Below, piece by piece: positions 1 to 12,650 of a DNA stretch of 64,000 nucleotides; position 1 is the first letter of the stretch; every line of letters begins with the position of its first letter. The DNA lies in NCBI GenBank assembly GCA_016584305.1, contig JACEEZ010020917.1:493331-557330 (forward strand). The letters run 5' to 3'. The stretch is from Chionoecetes opilio. Its lineage: Eukaryota; Arthropoda; Malacostraca; Decapoda; Majidae. The translations under genes were made by a program, and so were the position numbers. Below the pieces are notes generated by a model. It was given only the letters and a program-made list of their open reading frames with translations. It did not search any database and was not told where the DNA came from.

Positions 1-47
1 TTTTGTCATTTATTTTTGTTTTTTTTGTAACTAGTTTTTGTTGGGTT

Positions 48-626
<579 letters not shown>

Positions 627-732
627 AGCGCGGTCAGCCTGGTATTGTATTGGGGCGGCATCGCGGCGCCGCGCTGGTGCTGGCCTCGGCACCCGCCCGT
701 CTCCAGCCCAGAGCCTGGCGCCCCGCACAACG
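627..732 (+). CDS. Internal exon of a gene with a phosphotyrosine-docking tail
   Basis: This 106-nt exon lies between a pyrimidine-rich acceptor (ccctggcag) and a consensus donor (gtgagt at 733). The frame that joins the next exon without a stop reads SAVSLVLYWGGIAAPRWCWP and then RHPPVSSPEPGAPHN. One base is left over at the 3' end and pairs with the two-base start of the exon at 924 to give Glu, so the phases agree. The first 14 residues are hydrophobic and could be the end of a membrane segment whose start is upstream of the window; the rest is Pro/Ser-rich. The phase agreement and the two good splice sites are direct observations. The membrane reading is a guess, and the frame depends on the downstream exon being real. 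Confidence 0.55.
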
Positions 733-923
733 GTGAGTGATGGTCATTACCCCGCCACCAGGCTGACGGGACTACAATGGATGTGATGTCTTGAGATTCA
801 TTAGGAACAGATGATTAATTAACGGGTTTTTCTCTAGCTTGTGTGGTGATAGTTACTGTTTGCGTGATGAAGAGAAGGGAGGTTGATGTTTGGTGTTTTA
901 TTGGTCTTGTTTGTGTGGTGCAG
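733..923 (+). other. Intron (191 bp)
   Basis: Begins gtgagt and ends tgtggtgcag. It joins exon 627-732 to exon 924-1936 with one base carried across the junction. Confidence 0.6.
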
Positions 924-1936
924 AGGACGGCGGAGGCGAGGAGCGGGGCTGCATGGGCGGCCTGATAGCATGCAGTTTGCCCACCTCCAAGACCTACTTT
1001 GGGAGGAGCGGCGGTGCTCCAAAAGACTACATTTCCGAATTTCGTGGCCGCGGAGGATCACTTTGGTCCCAGACGACAAGCACGGTGGTGCCCCTTGACC
1101 CTGCAGACCTGCCACCCTCCTGCACGGACCTTGCCCCTCAGGGACGCAGGGACCTTCCCTTGTACGCCCGCTGCGGCAGCTCGGTGCCAACCGGTGCTCG
1201 GAGGCCCAGAAACCTCTTCCTCAGGGGCACCAACTTTTTGTGTGGCGAGGACGTGACGAGCCCCCAGGACCACAACTCCGCAGGCACCTTCCTCGATATG
1301 GATCTGAGGGCGGCGGGGCGGCGGCGGGAGCTGTCGTTCAGCCTCCATCATCCAGTCATCCATGAGGTGTCACCCGCCGCTCGTGGCATCCGCCACAAGA
1401 ACTCTGAAGAGAAATATTTAGACATGTCCGTGCGAGATATGGCCTGGTGTTCGCCCCTGTACATCCCTGGCAAGGAATACACGAATGTGGAGGCCCAAGT
1501 CTTTACTGAGGCAGGGGATGTCAAGTCGCTGGGAGAAAAGAAGGAAGAGAGCGGCGAATACCTACCTATGGCTGGGGAATGGAAGGGCAGGGAGGAGCAA
1601 GGAGGGACATGCACACCAACCACCAGTGCGGGCATCACCGAGTCCGAGGTCAAGGCCAATGGGCCGGTGGAGGGTGTCGCACAGTGCACGGTGTCAACGC
1701 CAGGGACCAGCCCGCTCCCCTTGGTGGCCCCACACGATGACCCTTCGCTGCCCTCAAGCCTCGAAACATCTGGAGACGCCACTCACATGACCATGGGCGA
1801 CAGCGGCGCAGCACAGACACAGACACCTCACGACGCAGACACAAGCACGAGACGTGAGGAAATAGATGAGACAGAGACCGCTGCCTGTTCGTCTGAGACA
1901 CAGCCACGGGGGGACGAGACTACCACTTCCCCCTAG
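924..1936 (+). CDS. Terminal coding exon; receptor- or adaptor-type cytoplasmic tail with YxxM and YxNx motifs
   Basis: The open frame runs about 337 codons from the acceptor at 921-923 to a TAG at 1934-1936, GC-rich and unlike the AT-rich surroundings. Tyrosine motifs in order: DYISEF, KYLDMS (YLDM at 1415-1426), LYIPG, EYTNV (1478-1489) and EYLPM (1559-1570). YxxM is the known consensus for the PI3-kinase p85 SH2 domains and YxNx that for Grb2; the YLDM-YTNV-YLPM spacing recalls the kinase insert of PDGFR/KIT-class receptors or the tails of insulin-receptor/IRS-type proteins. No kinase domain is encoded here. The last 130 residues are Ser/Thr/Glu-rich and probably disordered, ending DETTTSP. 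Inference: C-terminal tail of a receptor tyrosine kinase or docking adaptor. The family is not established. Confidence 0.65.
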
Positions 1937-3399
1937 CTACTCCCGTGATTTATAATGCCTCTGACTCATCATTGTACCGCCAAAGCCACCTGTGTCCCTC
2001 ATGGCTTTCTCGTGTGTCATTCTAGCCTCCCTTCTGTCCCTCACAACCATGCCTCCAGCCTTCCCACAGCCCACGGCTACTTTATTTCCAACTAAGAAAC
2101 TTTACTCCTTCAACTTTTTTCATATTATGCCTGACCTCTCTATCCATCACCTCTCGGTGCCCTAATCTCACAGGGACACCTGAGTAGTAAGTAGTATAAG
2201 AGTAGTAAGAGAATGAAAGTAAGGAGCATATTGAGGGCCCGTGATGATGTCACTATATAGGCGTCAGTGATCAGGCTGCTCTTAACTCCTGCTGCTACTG
2301 TGTGCTCGTCTGACGTCAGCACAGTGGCAGGAAGCTAGGGTTTTCATTCTATTTTTTGCGCCAAGTTAGTGGAATGGACAGATCATATCGCAGGACTGCA
2401 GTCAATCAGCGGATGTGTTGACGGGACAAAAGCTGACGCAGGCTTTCCCCCGCCCCTGTCACACCCCTGATCACACCATCGCCACCTGCAGGAAACTTGT
2501 GCATCCACCAATGACTTGTCTATGCGTCCTCCCATGTGTTTTGAGAGTCAATATCCCGAAACATCCAGCGTACAGGTTGTGAAGATTGATATTATATAGA
2601 ATACTAACTACCTCGTGATGGCAATACCTATGTTTCCCCGCCGACCCTCCCTGACCTCTCCCCTCAGCCAGTGTGTAGGTCGTGAATGGTAGCAATTACG
2701 ACGCAGACATAAATATCGCCCCTCCGACATGGCACTGCAGACGGCCGCTGTTATCATTCCAGCATGGCAGTGAACGACGTATTTCGAAACTTTCCCAGTA
2801 CATGGCTCGCATGAAATGTCCTTGCTGGTCGCTCAAGAAGGCAGTGATCCGAGGGGTCTCTAGTGTCAATTAAAACCGTCTGTCCGTTATCCCTGACGCA
2901 GCGCCGCTATCAGAGAAATGAACCACATCTTGCTGTGCTAAGTGTAGGGATACGTGAAGCTACAAAACTACTCAAAGCCATAAACTAAGACATGTATATA
3001 GTGTGTTATTTAGTCATGTTGTGTTTGCGCCGGTAACAGATAGTAAGATATCTGATAAACTGTTCTCGGGAAATGAGTGAAGATTATGAAAAAACACCCA
3101 GTGTATTTTTTCCTGCATGGATTTGTTGTTACATTAATGGCATGAGGTTATGATCTCAAGTTAAGTGACGGATTGGTGGGTGAAAAATAAAAAAAATAGT
3201 GTGTGGTCTAGTATATGTATTTTATGTTGGTGTAATAAAAGTGTTTCCTTATGAGTTACCGTATTATGATTGTTGTACTTGTTTTGTGCCCTTGTTTATA
3301 ACATTGTACAGTTGGCTAAAAAAATAAGGGTTATTGATTCCGATTAATCGATTTTTTTTCCTTTTATTTTGATCCACTAAGTATTATTATTATTATTAT
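1937..3399 (+). other. Probable 3' UTR and downstream sequence with polyadenylation signals
   Basis: No coding potential or recognised repeat. AATAAA hexamers occur at 3186-3191 and 3234-3239, either of which could end the transcript whose stop is at 1936. The 3300-3399 part is AT-rich and runs into an (ATT)n tract. Confidence 0.4.
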
Positions 3400-3429
3400 T
3401 ATTTTTTTTTTTTTTTTTTTTTTTTTTTC
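3378..3429. repeat. (ATT)n followed by poly-T
   Basis: Short ATT repeat merging into about 29 T. The poly-T is the complement of the A-rich tail of the minus-strand SINE that follows. Confidence 0.8.
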
Positions 3430-3757
3430 TCATTTGTGCCTATAGCACCTGTAGGCAGTGTTGACCCAGGGCTCGGATGGTAGGCTCTGGAGGTTCACTT
3501 GAGGGCTCTGATGGTTGGTCCTCGCCCGTGATGGCGCAGGCAGGATTATTATAGTTGACGCCTGTGATTAGAGGCTCATGCCGCCCCCCTGTGTCCTCCG
3601 ATGCACTCGCAATCGAAGGTAGAGTTGATGGGCAGGGCATGTGGGTGTTCTTAGGCCACTCGACGGTGCAGAAAGGTTTTGGGTTTCTTCGGGGATCGAA
3701 CTCGGGTCACCGAGAACGCCAGTTGGAGACGCTAACCACTCCGCTACCGCCTCCCCT
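3400..3757 (-). repeat. tRNA-derived SINE, family 1 (minus strand)
   Basis: On the minus strand the element starts GGGGAGGCGGTAGCGGAGTG (A-box region) with a B box (GAGTTCGATCC) about 50 bp in, followed by a 250-bp body and a poly-A tail seen as poly-T. The body phrase 'ccctgtgtcctcc...gcactcgcaatcgaag' recurs at about 30.5, 34.0, 50.4, 57.0 and 62.5 kb, which defines the family. Just beyond, at 3765-3800, a second partial copy of the tRNA-like head is seen. Confidence 0.85.
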
Positions 3758-3911
3758 AAAACCAGACAGAGACGCTATCCACTCCGCAACCGCCTCCCCC
3801 AAAAAGCATACGTACGTAGCCTACCTATGCTTGGGTTTTTATTCAAGTGACTTAATTCATGTCAAGCATTTTAACTGACGCCGTTCCTTCTCCTTCACCT
3901 TTCTACGTGGT

Positions 3912-3953
3912 ATCATTATTATTATTATTACTATTATTATTATCATTATTATT
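3912..3953. repeat. (ATT)n microsatellite
   Basis: Imperfect ATT/ATC trinucleotide repeat of about 40 bp. Confidence 0.9.
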
Positions 3954-3969
3954 GTCAATCATCATAACG

Positions 3970-4225
3970 AGCTGATAGTGTACTGGTTAGCACACTCTGT
4001 TCACATTAGAAAGGTCTGTCAGATCTTAAAGGACACGGGTTCGATCCCATGTAATTGGCAGACAGGCTATTTGGGCTTGTCTCCTTTCACGCTCTTGCCC
4101 CTGTTTATAACCCAGCAGAGAATAGGTGTTCAGGATTTGAGCAGAGGAGTTGTGACCTCGGCATAGGAGCTGCGGGTGGTAATCCTCCACGTGGATGTGG
4201 AGTGTGTGCATGTGTGTGTTTCGTG
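3970..4225 (+). repeat. tRNA-derived SINE, family 2 (diverged copy)
   Basis: A-box-like tagtgtactggttagcac and B-box-like ggttcgatccc, 50 bp apart, are followed by 'cttgcccctgttta...cccagcagagaataggtgt'. The same head and body occur, better preserved, at 26291. This copy is diverged, with mismatched stems, and so is a SINE and not a tRNA gene. Confidence 0.7.
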
Positions 4226-6280
4226 TTCCCATGTGGCGTATCCTGCAAATATTCCCTTACTGCTTCTTTACAAGTACTAATGTATGATTGTTTGTTACCT
4301 TTATTTTGTTACTGCAAAAATGTCGTTACATGGGGTTGCTCTTTCGTTTTCCTTCTTCATCTGCTGTTAATGTTCTTTTAATTGCTTTTACCATAAATGT
4401 GTTACTAGCCCTACGTATTTTGCACACACTCCTCCCCTCCTGAGTGCCTGTGCCTTGCCACACACAGTCACTCCCTGAAGAAATAGTCTGACGAAGCGTG
4501 TGTTCGTCCTGCAACTCCGAAAGCAAGGAAACGCCTTTATAGGATGTCAAATAGTTGACAGGAGAAGGAATTACCATGAAATATGACAGGGGGAGGGACA
4601 TCCATATATGAAAAACTCCTGATAGAGATTAGTTTTTATATCTTTACGGTTAAAACTAGAAGCGGCTGAATCGCTTTTATATTATGTGGTATTATCAATT
4701 TATATAGGCCTATAGCACAAAGTTACAGAAGTCTTCATCATTACGATTCGCAGCCAACACCACAATACATGTCTCTCTCCCACGACCCTCAACTTCCGCA
4801 CTCACTGGCGGTCACTGCGCATACCAGATATTTGCAAGCTGTGTGGCGGGCCAATCAGGGTGGGGGGTGGGGGGCGGGCGGCTGAGGCAGCAGACCACCA
4901 CCACCACCACCACCACCGCCGCCGCTGGGTCGTAGGTCATCAATGAGTCATCCTTCGCCACCTGATTCATCGGGAAACAATGGTGGGCATTAAGATGAGG
5001 AGGATGACTAATGCAGAACGTTACTATTATTACTACTATATATGTTGCTACTAGCTTCTGTATCTGATAGGTTACTATTACTACTACCATATCTGCTACT
5101 ATTATTACCACTCATCACTATCACTACCTCCACCACCATTGCCGCCATCCCGACCAGCACCACCACCACTATAACTATACTACTACTTATACTATACGTA
5201 CCACTACTGGTATTTATCAACATTGAAAGCATGAAACCTGGAATACGCAGCTGAGAAGGACGACATTATGGATGAAGTTTATGAAACATTATACTATAAT
5301 TATAGCTACCTACATTTCATAGTGCGTAACACATTCTCATAAGTACGCGCGTGTCCAACGCTTGTATGTATAGCCTACGTATTTAGTAATGAGATATAAA
5401 CTGTGTGCGGAAGGATGCGCGTATACTGTATCTCTATGTGAGCGATTACTGTTTGTTTGTTGTTTGTTTAGATATGCCACCGATTTGTGACTTATCGATT
5501 ACGTCGCCTTGCCTTCATATGCATGATAACTAAAACAAGTAACATGTTTATAGCGAACAATAAGTAAAAATTAAGAGTTTTATTATCCCGTAGAACTGGG
5601 CTCTCTCTGCCGGCCTTGATACTCCCGTTATCTGTTATAGGCCTACTTCTGCTTCACCATGTAGTACTTAGTGATATCATTCACCCCCAGAAACCAAAAA
5701 TATAACTTATTTTCATATAATAATAATATGTAAGACAAGGTTATGTTTAGGTTAGTTTAGTTTAAAATTAGGTTTAAGATAAGTGTAAGTTAGATTTGGT
5801 TAGGTTGAGGTTAGACTTTGTTAGGTTTAAATTTTGTTTTGTTCGGCTATTTAGGTTAGCGAGTCTATTGGCGCAAGGGGTTGCAAGACTGGTGCATCAT
5901 AGCCGCCAGTCTTATCACCGCATAGGAAAAATGCTATTTTCTCTTGGTTTCCGGTGGAAATGAAAACCTTACTTTGGGTTTCCGGAAATTAATCTTATTT
6001 TTATCACATGCTAAAGCAGAAATTATACAGATAACGTAAGTGGCCGGTAGGGACAACCCAGTTCTGGGGGATAATTACAATTGTGGGTAAGGTGCTGAGA
6101 GCTGAGATAATTTGTAGCAGATTTGATAAGTGTATGGCTTGAGTATTTGTTTTGAATTCAAGGAGTTGGTGGCTCAGTGATGGACTCTTCTCGAAAATTT
6201 GCTAGTTCGAGGTCTGTAAACAAGTAACATGTACTGTTAGCAGTCTGAGCGAACTTTGTCTATCTATATTTTTTTTTTAC
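4226..6280. other. Intergenic DNA with simple trinucleotide repeats
   Basis: No exon or transposase is recognised. There is a (CCA)n tract at 4897-4920 and interrupted ATT/ACT/CCA triplets at 5020-5200; the frames through these are low-complexity artefacts. At 5730-5850 GGTTAGG-like words are scattered. At 6165-6225 a weakly tRNA-like segment is too diverged to call. Confidence 0.5.
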
Positions 6281-6588
6281 ATGATGAACGTTTTCAACTA
6301 TGTATGTATGTACTATGCGTGTGTGTGTGTGTGTGTCACCGAAGATAGTTTTACTGCTAACTCACTTATTTTTCTGTTCAAGGCATTTGGTGCAATTGCT
6401 AGCTTAGATTGTTATTCACCCATGGTCTTGTCCACACGAGTCGGACTCGCGATCGCCAGTTTCACCCTCCCAGAGCGAGCTTTGGAGAGCATGTAGGAGA
6501 GAGAATGAGAGACAGGGGGCCCCTCAGTGATGGGGAACCCCGTGTGGGTGTGGTGCTGGGAGGCTGCCCTTTTTGCTTCTCTCCCAAC

Positions 6589-6636
6589 AGATTACGCGTG
6601 TGGGAGAACGCCGGCGTTCTCCCACACGCGTAATCT
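6589..6636. repeat. Perfect 48-bp palindrome
   Basis: Two 24-bp arms with no spacer, centred on GCCGGC at 6610-6615, are exact reverse complements; each contains ACGCGT. The sequence could extrude as a cruciform hairpin. No terminator or binding-site family is recognised. It may be a small fold-back duplication or a sequencing artefact. Confidence 0.95.
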
Positions 6637-8316
6637 TCATGTGGGCTTCACCGACAGCATCCGCTGGGTGACTCCCAAATCAAGATCAAAATCAAGATCA
6701 AGATCAAGGGTAATATTGGAACTTCACACACCACATACTCGATCCCCTTGTCCAAGGGGGACAGTAACCGCTCAAATTTGTCAGAGAAAATATCTCAGGA
6801 GTGAGGATTGGAACCGACTAACCACAGAATGGTGCGCCGTGATCTTATCAATGGGTGTGTTTACCTATGTAGTCTATTTATAGTTGCATTTACTTAGTTG
6901 TAGCATACAGGGCCTGGCTAGAGTACCTATATTATATAGAGTAGCGACAACTCGATTTGTGGGCGCCATCTTAGCGCCAAGGCCTCTTCGTTCATTCTAG
7001 ACCCGGGGAAGTTCTCAAGGCATTACCCCGCAGTATATCATGTTATACATGTATAAAGGATAGACTGTTATCTTCGGAAATGCTTGTTCTATAAGATTAT
7101 CACATAAAACATAGTAAAACACATTAAATAAAGGTCATTATGAGTGAAGAAATATGATGAACTTAACATTCACTTAAAACTCGTTGTCATGTATAACTTT
7201 GTGGGACAGCTTATAAGATGGCAGATATCAATAGAAGCAGAATTTTATTAGCTTTCCATTGACATATTTCGTTTTCTGATACATACAGTAGTACCATACA
7301 AACATTAGCGTTAACTAAATAAATCGCGGCGGATAAACAAGCAGATAAATGGATAAACAAGCAGATTGTTATCATGAAAATTAATCTGAAATGGAGAAGG
7401 ACAGGGCTAGTGAAGGTTGACCAATCAAGTCGTCGGAGCGTAGGTACTCACCGGTAGTGGTACAATACTACCTGCAATAAGAGTGAACTGATAAATGATT
7501 AACTAGGGCGAATGAGGGCAAGCGGCCGGGGTTTCCATGAATGAGCAGATAGACCTTGAGAATGCACCCCTCCCAGCGTGCCTCTGTATGGGGTCAGCAG
7601 AAAATATGGCCATGAGTGTTTCCTGCTTCATCCATAGATCGACCGAATCAGTTTACGGAACACTAACCTACAGAGTAGCTACCCGCCTCAGCAGCGGGAT
7701 TTCAAGCATTCAGCATTCAAGCTTCAGCATTCAACCACTGTTTGAAAGGGAAGACTGGCAAGTCTGCAGTGCAAGCTGAAGGTAGCCAGCAGAAGCAGCA
7801 GCAGGCAGTGGCAGCATGGTGGGTGGCCTCCAAGGTGACGCCCTGGATGCATCAATACCAAACTGCTTATTCAACAGTTACATCATGATGTTCTAATCGT
7901 ATGTTAATCAATAACATGCTTTGCATAAGAGGTGTTTGATTAAAGAAGTTGATTAAAGGCTTGCCATGGTGCGGGCATCGGGATGGGTTGCGCAGCAGCC
8001 GGCCGCTGGGCAGCGCTGCAGCGCACCACCGCGCAGTTGACTGATGACAGACGGGGTGTGTGGTGGTAGGTTCCATACTGTGGAAGTGTTGTCATCGATT
8101 GTGAGATGTTACTTCCTTGACGCTGGACGTACGGCATGAAGGACATGCGTACAATGTGTAGCTATCACTAGGCCACACTAGTGACACGTTGAGGTGTGCA
8201 ATGGGGAGGCAGCCACGGCCTGGCACCATCACGTGTGTCGCGGCTCCCAGCCGCCCTGCCAAGTGTTGGTGATGTGAAGAGTCTGGGCGGTGACCAGGCC
8301 TGTTTATCGTGACCTG
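6637..8316. other. Intergenic region upstream of the EGF-bearing gene
   Basis: A short (ATCAAG)n run lies at about 6678-6708. A fragment at about 6870-6910 (acttagttgtagcatacagg) resembles the 3' end of the LINE at 38.3 kb. The sequence turns GC-rich from about 7960 to 8316, just before the predicted start codon, and may hold the promoter and 5' UTR. I see no clear TATA box or initiator. Confidence 0.4.
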
Positions 8317-8550
8317 ATGGCGCTGAAACACTATTTGGCCTGGACTGTAATGCTAGCGGCCCTAACAAGGGCCACAACCAAATGTAACTTCTGTAAAAAG
8401 GAAATAAGCTACACCGCAGACAAACTCGTGGATTTCCTGACGCCCTGCTGTGACGAGCTGGAATACCCCTTCACCTTCCTGGCGCACTTCACCGCCGACC
8501 AACACAACATTACCTTCCACCTACACGAGTATTACCTGCCGGACACCCAG
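8317..8550 (+). CDS. Exon 1 (signal-peptide exon) of an unnamed EGF-bearing extracellular protein
   Basis: The ATG at 8317 is the first Met after an in-frame TGA at 8275. The first 20 residues form a signal peptide (MALKHYLAWTVMLAA, then a short polar stretch), followed by a Cys-containing segment: CNFC, a TPCCDELEY motif and an N-glycosylation site (HNIT). The exon is 78 codons, ends in phase 0 and has the donor CAG|gtaacg. The chain continues at 21641, 22115, 38186, 46716, 49068, 50898, 52681 and 54894. All junctions agree in phase and give 446 codons without a stop, with seven NxS/T sequons, as expected of a secreted protein or receptor ectodomain. I do not recognise the N-terminal domain. 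Exon existence is well supported; the function is not known. Confidence 0.75.
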
Positions 8551-9481
8551 GTAACGTACAACTGCCGCACTGCTGCACCCATGCCCACGGCTTCATTCAT
8601 TTCAGAAGCCAACAGCGGGCCAAAGGCTTTCGAGCTGTGGGCCTCACTTTTCCAGTGTTTGTTTACTTCTTACATCATGGCGCAGACATTTTACAACAGT
8701 GTAGAAATTTGATGCTGTATTTGTTTGTGTTATGTTTATGCATGATTTCTCTGGTATTCCTGCGACATAGAAATATTCTGGGAAAGCCTTGATGAAGGAT
8801 TGAATAGGTAAAACTGCAGTTTAATACAAAACTCCCTATTGACCGGTCCATAAAAACACCGGATCTGAGCAGAAAACACCGGATCTGAGCAGTAAACACC
8901 GGCGAATAGGGCCAAAGGGGTTTTAATAGTGTCTAAAAAGAGGATATATACATGACATTAGGCGTAGTTGTATCATAGTTTATCAAATATCGATATTAAG
9001 AGATAACTTGTAACACGGGCATTTTATATTGAACAGCGATCTGTGTCATTTTGTGTCTTCGGTTATAATGGACGAGAGTTTCGCGGTCGTTTTCAGAGAC
9101 ACCAACAATTTTTTCTTGGCCTACAATAGGTGCTTGTTCTAATGGAATGTTTTATTTTGCGCAAAAAAAAAAAAAAATATTTTGTGGTTAAGGTTAGGTT
9201 AGGTTTCATTAAAACCTGTAAGGTTAGGTTAGGTTTCATTAAAACATAAGGTTAGGTTAGGTTTCATTTGGGGGGGGGGGGGGGGTGTTGCGCAAAATAA
9301 AACAAGCACCTATTGTAGGCCAAGAAAAAATAGTTGGTGTCTCTGAAAACGACCGCGAAACTCTCGTCCATTATAACCAATGACAGATCGCTGTTCAATA
9401 TACGTAAAATGCCCGTGTTACAAGTTATCTCTTGATATCGATATTTGATAAACTATGATACAACTACGCCTAATGTCATGT

Positions 9482-12400
9482 GGGGCATTCTACGTGAAGT
9501 GTACACACCCTCCTGACACCTTGGTCACAGAATCGCATGAAATTGACATCATTTGTTGGTTATGATGAATAAAGTTCACATACCAAGTATGAGGTCATTG
9601 AGGTCATATATATGGGCAGGTCAATTTTGGGTCAAACTGATTGACCCTAAACCTTTGAGAGGTCATAACTTTGGCCAGAATTGACCAATATGAACAATTT
9701 TGGTACCAAAATGCTCAGGAGAAAGAGATCTTTCAAATGAGTGGAAGAATGACATTCCTGGGACAATTTTTGCCATGATGACCCTTTTTTGAACTCTTTG
9801 ACCTTTGACCCTGGCCAAAGTGCAACTTCGATCCGCCCAATTTTTTTTCTGAAGTTAGCTCTATTTATCCTCCATAGCTCCAGAAAAAATAAAAATGGGA
9901 TCTCCATGGGTTTTGATAACATGGGTATTTATGTACCACCATAAATGTTATGGGTGCGGGAGCCGCGGCTCACTTATGCCTGCAGCGCCATTTGCCAAGG
10001 AGATGTGCCACAAAGATGTAACGTTAACTGTATGCCAGAAGTCATCCAGTCTTTAAAGGAAAAGTATCAGCACTCAAGCCGTACGGATCAAATCAGAATT
10101 CTAACCATATTTGCAACCAGCATGAGCGTTAGAAAACTCATGAACGAGTTCGATTGCTCTCAGAGAATGGCCGTACAAGCTCACCATATACTAAAGGAGA
10201 AAGGAATGTTAGCTTCACCTAACCCTAAGCTGGGCAGAGTGCTTTCTGAGGAAGTAAAATCTTTAGTCCTTGAATATTATCGTAGTGATGACACGAGTCG
10301 GGTTTTACCAGGAAAGAAGGATTGTCTAGTAGTGCAAACTGAAGGGGAAAAGCAGATATTACAGAAACGACTCGTTCTCAACAATTTGAAGGAACTTCAT
10401 CGCAGTTTCAAAGTGAAGTACCCTGAGGCAAAAGTATCATTCTCAAAGTTTGCTATGCTACGGCCACGTGAGTGTGTTCTTGCGGGAGGCAGTGGAACTC
10501 ACTCGGTATGTGTATGTACAATACATCAAAATGAAAATTGATGATGGTTGGATCCAAGTTGTCTGATATCACTGATCTACCCTCTTACCATCACCTAGTT
10601 GCCTCTGTCGTATGTAATCCAGCCCGTCCAGCATGCTATATGAGATCGTGCGAGTACTGTCCACCTGTGGATCAACTAAAAGCAAAACTATTTGGATTTT
10701 ATGAACAGGAGAATGTGGATCTTATTGAATTCAAACAGTGGACGTCAACTGATAGATCTGAGCTGGTAACCATGGTATTATCCCTTGATGATTTCATGGA
10801 TAGATTTTGTTATCGTGTCAAAACTTTGGTGCGACATGATTTTGTTGCAAAATCACAAGCACAGTACTTGGAAACTGTGAAAAACAATATTGCAGATGGT
10901 GAATTTGTAGTAATTGGTGATTTTTCAGAGAACTTTTCATTTGTAATACAAGATGCAGCCCAGGGATATCATTGCAATTGCACACAGGCGACAATACATC
11001 CTTGGGTGTTTTATCACATGAAAGATGGAAAACTCTGTCATGACTCATACACCATAATTTCAGAGTGTAACATCCACGATAATGTGTCAGTGCATCTATT
11101 TCAGCGAATGCTGATAGAGTATCTGAAATCAGTATTCAAAACAGTAAAGAAAATTTACTACTTTTTGGACGGATGTGCTGCACAGTATAAAAACTGTAAA
11201 TCTTTCCAGAATCTTTGCTGGCTTAAAGAGGAATATGGCATAGAAGCAGAGTGGCATTTTTTTGCCACTAGCCATGGGAAAGGCCCATCAGACGGCGTAG
11301 GTGGCACCATCAAAAGGGAGGCAACTAAAGAGAGCTTGAGAAGACCCTATGACAAGCAGATTGTATCACCAAGAGATATGTTTGTATTCGCTGAAACTCT
11401 TGGGAATATGAAGTTTGGATATGGAACTCAAGAGGAATATGAACAGGAGGAAGAACTTTTGAAAACCAGACCTCCGACCAAAACTATTCCAGGCACATAA
11501 AAACTTCATTCGTTCATTCCAATATCAAAGGAGGCTCTCCAAGTTCGCCCATTTAGTCTCTGTGACACTTTTAGATTAGAATCAGTAACAAAAAATATTT
11601 CATGTCCAGTGTTCAATGGAAAACTTGCAGGCTATGTCACTGTGATTTACGATGGACATTGGTGGCTTGCTTGTATTTCTGAAGCTTTTCCAGAGTCACA
11701 AGTGAATGTGAAATTTCTTCACCCGCATGGACCCTCTCCCAGTTTTTGCTTCCCTGAAATGGAAGATTCTTGTTTTATGGACATCTCTGACATTTTGGTG
11801 TCAGTAGAACCAAAAACTGCAACAGGAAGAACCTACACGATTAGCAAGAAGGAGTCTGATGCAACAAACAAAGTGATGGCTCTGCTCAAATGAGTACCTA
11901 TGTATGTATTAAACAATGTTTTGTCTAAAAGTTTTTGTTTAAATTTTTGTCCTAAATAATCTTTTGTCTAATGTTTTGTATTAAATAACATCTAATGTAA
12001 GACTGAAAAAAGGCAGGGCAGCCTAGGAAGTGGGAGAGGTCGTGTTTGGAAAGACTGAAATATGATGACTGTGTCAAGATAAATCAAACATTCTCAAAAT
12101 CACTATTTACGAACACTGTCTGATGTCATAAACGGCCCCAGTAGAGCGACATGACTGAAAAAACCACCCACCTGGTGGTACATAAATGCCCATGGATTAA
12201 AAACCCATGGAGATCCCATTTTTATTTTTCCTGGAGTTATGAAAGATAAATAGAGCTAACTTTAGAAAAAAATTTGGGCGGATCGAAGTTGCACTTTGGC
12301 CAGGGTCAAAGGTCAAAGAGTCCAAAAAAGGGTCATCATGGCAAAAATTGTCCCAAGAATGTCATTCTTCCACTCATTTGAAAGATCTCTTTCTCCTGAG

Positions 12401-12650
12401 CATTTTGGTACCAAAATCGTTCAGATTGGTCAATTCTGGCCAAAGTTATGACCTCTCAAAGGTTTAGGGTCAATCAGTTTGACCCAAAATTGACCTGGCC
12501 ATAAAAATGGTCATGGGTGACCCAGAGCCATAAAAATGGGTATTTGATGTTATCTCACCAGACCCAACTTGCATGCAAAAAACCATCAAAATCCATGACC
12601 TAGTGTCGAGATTTTGCCAAATAGTGTGTACACTTCACGTAGAATGCCCC
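9482..12650 (+). mobile_element. Sola-like DNA transposon (defective)
   Basis: Perfect 27-bp terminal inverted repeats (9482-9508 and 12624-12650, outer end GGGGCATTCTACG) are flanked by ATGT on both sides (9478-9481 and 12651-12654). Removing the element and one ATGT restores the right arm of the surrounding foldback exactly, which confirms the 4-bp duplication. Subterminal inverted repeats of about 350 bp lie at roughly 9598-9945 and 12165-12510. A 4-bp duplication with a DDD/E-type transposase is known for the Sola superfamily, so Sola is the best guess, but the family is not proved from sequence alone. Confidence 0.8.
9945..11893 (+). pseudogene. Transposase of the Sola-like element, broken by one frameshift and one stop
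   Basis: Three open pieces make one protein: 9945-10541, 10538-11500 and 11609-11893. Between the first two the frame shifts by one base near 10535; between the last two the frame is the same and only a TAA at 11498-11500 interrupts. The first piece carries a helix-turn-helix-like N terminus (MSVRKLMNEFDCSQRMAVQA). The core has candidate catalytic acids in VVIGDFSENFSF (Asp near 10919) and YYFLDGCAAQYKN (Asp near 11168), followed by HFFATSHGKGPSDGVGG (about 11256-11306), a motif block I associate with a widespread invertebrate transposase family. The Cys cluster ARPACYMRSCEYC may bind zinc. The breaks make this copy inactive unless they are sequence errors. Confidence 0.8.

Noticed and set aside
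1348..1782. Minus-strand open frame of 144 codons
   Set aside because: Shadow of the plus-strand terminal exon, which has splice phase and motifs in its favour.
6165..6225. tRNA-like segment with ggctcagtgatgg and ctagttcgaggtc
   Set aside because: Stems do not pair well and no SINE body follows; too diverged to call.
7537..7779. 80-codon open frame upstream of the EGF-bearing gene
   Set aside because: No domain, no splice signals fitting either neighbour, and low-complexity 'cattcaagcttcagcattc' repeats.
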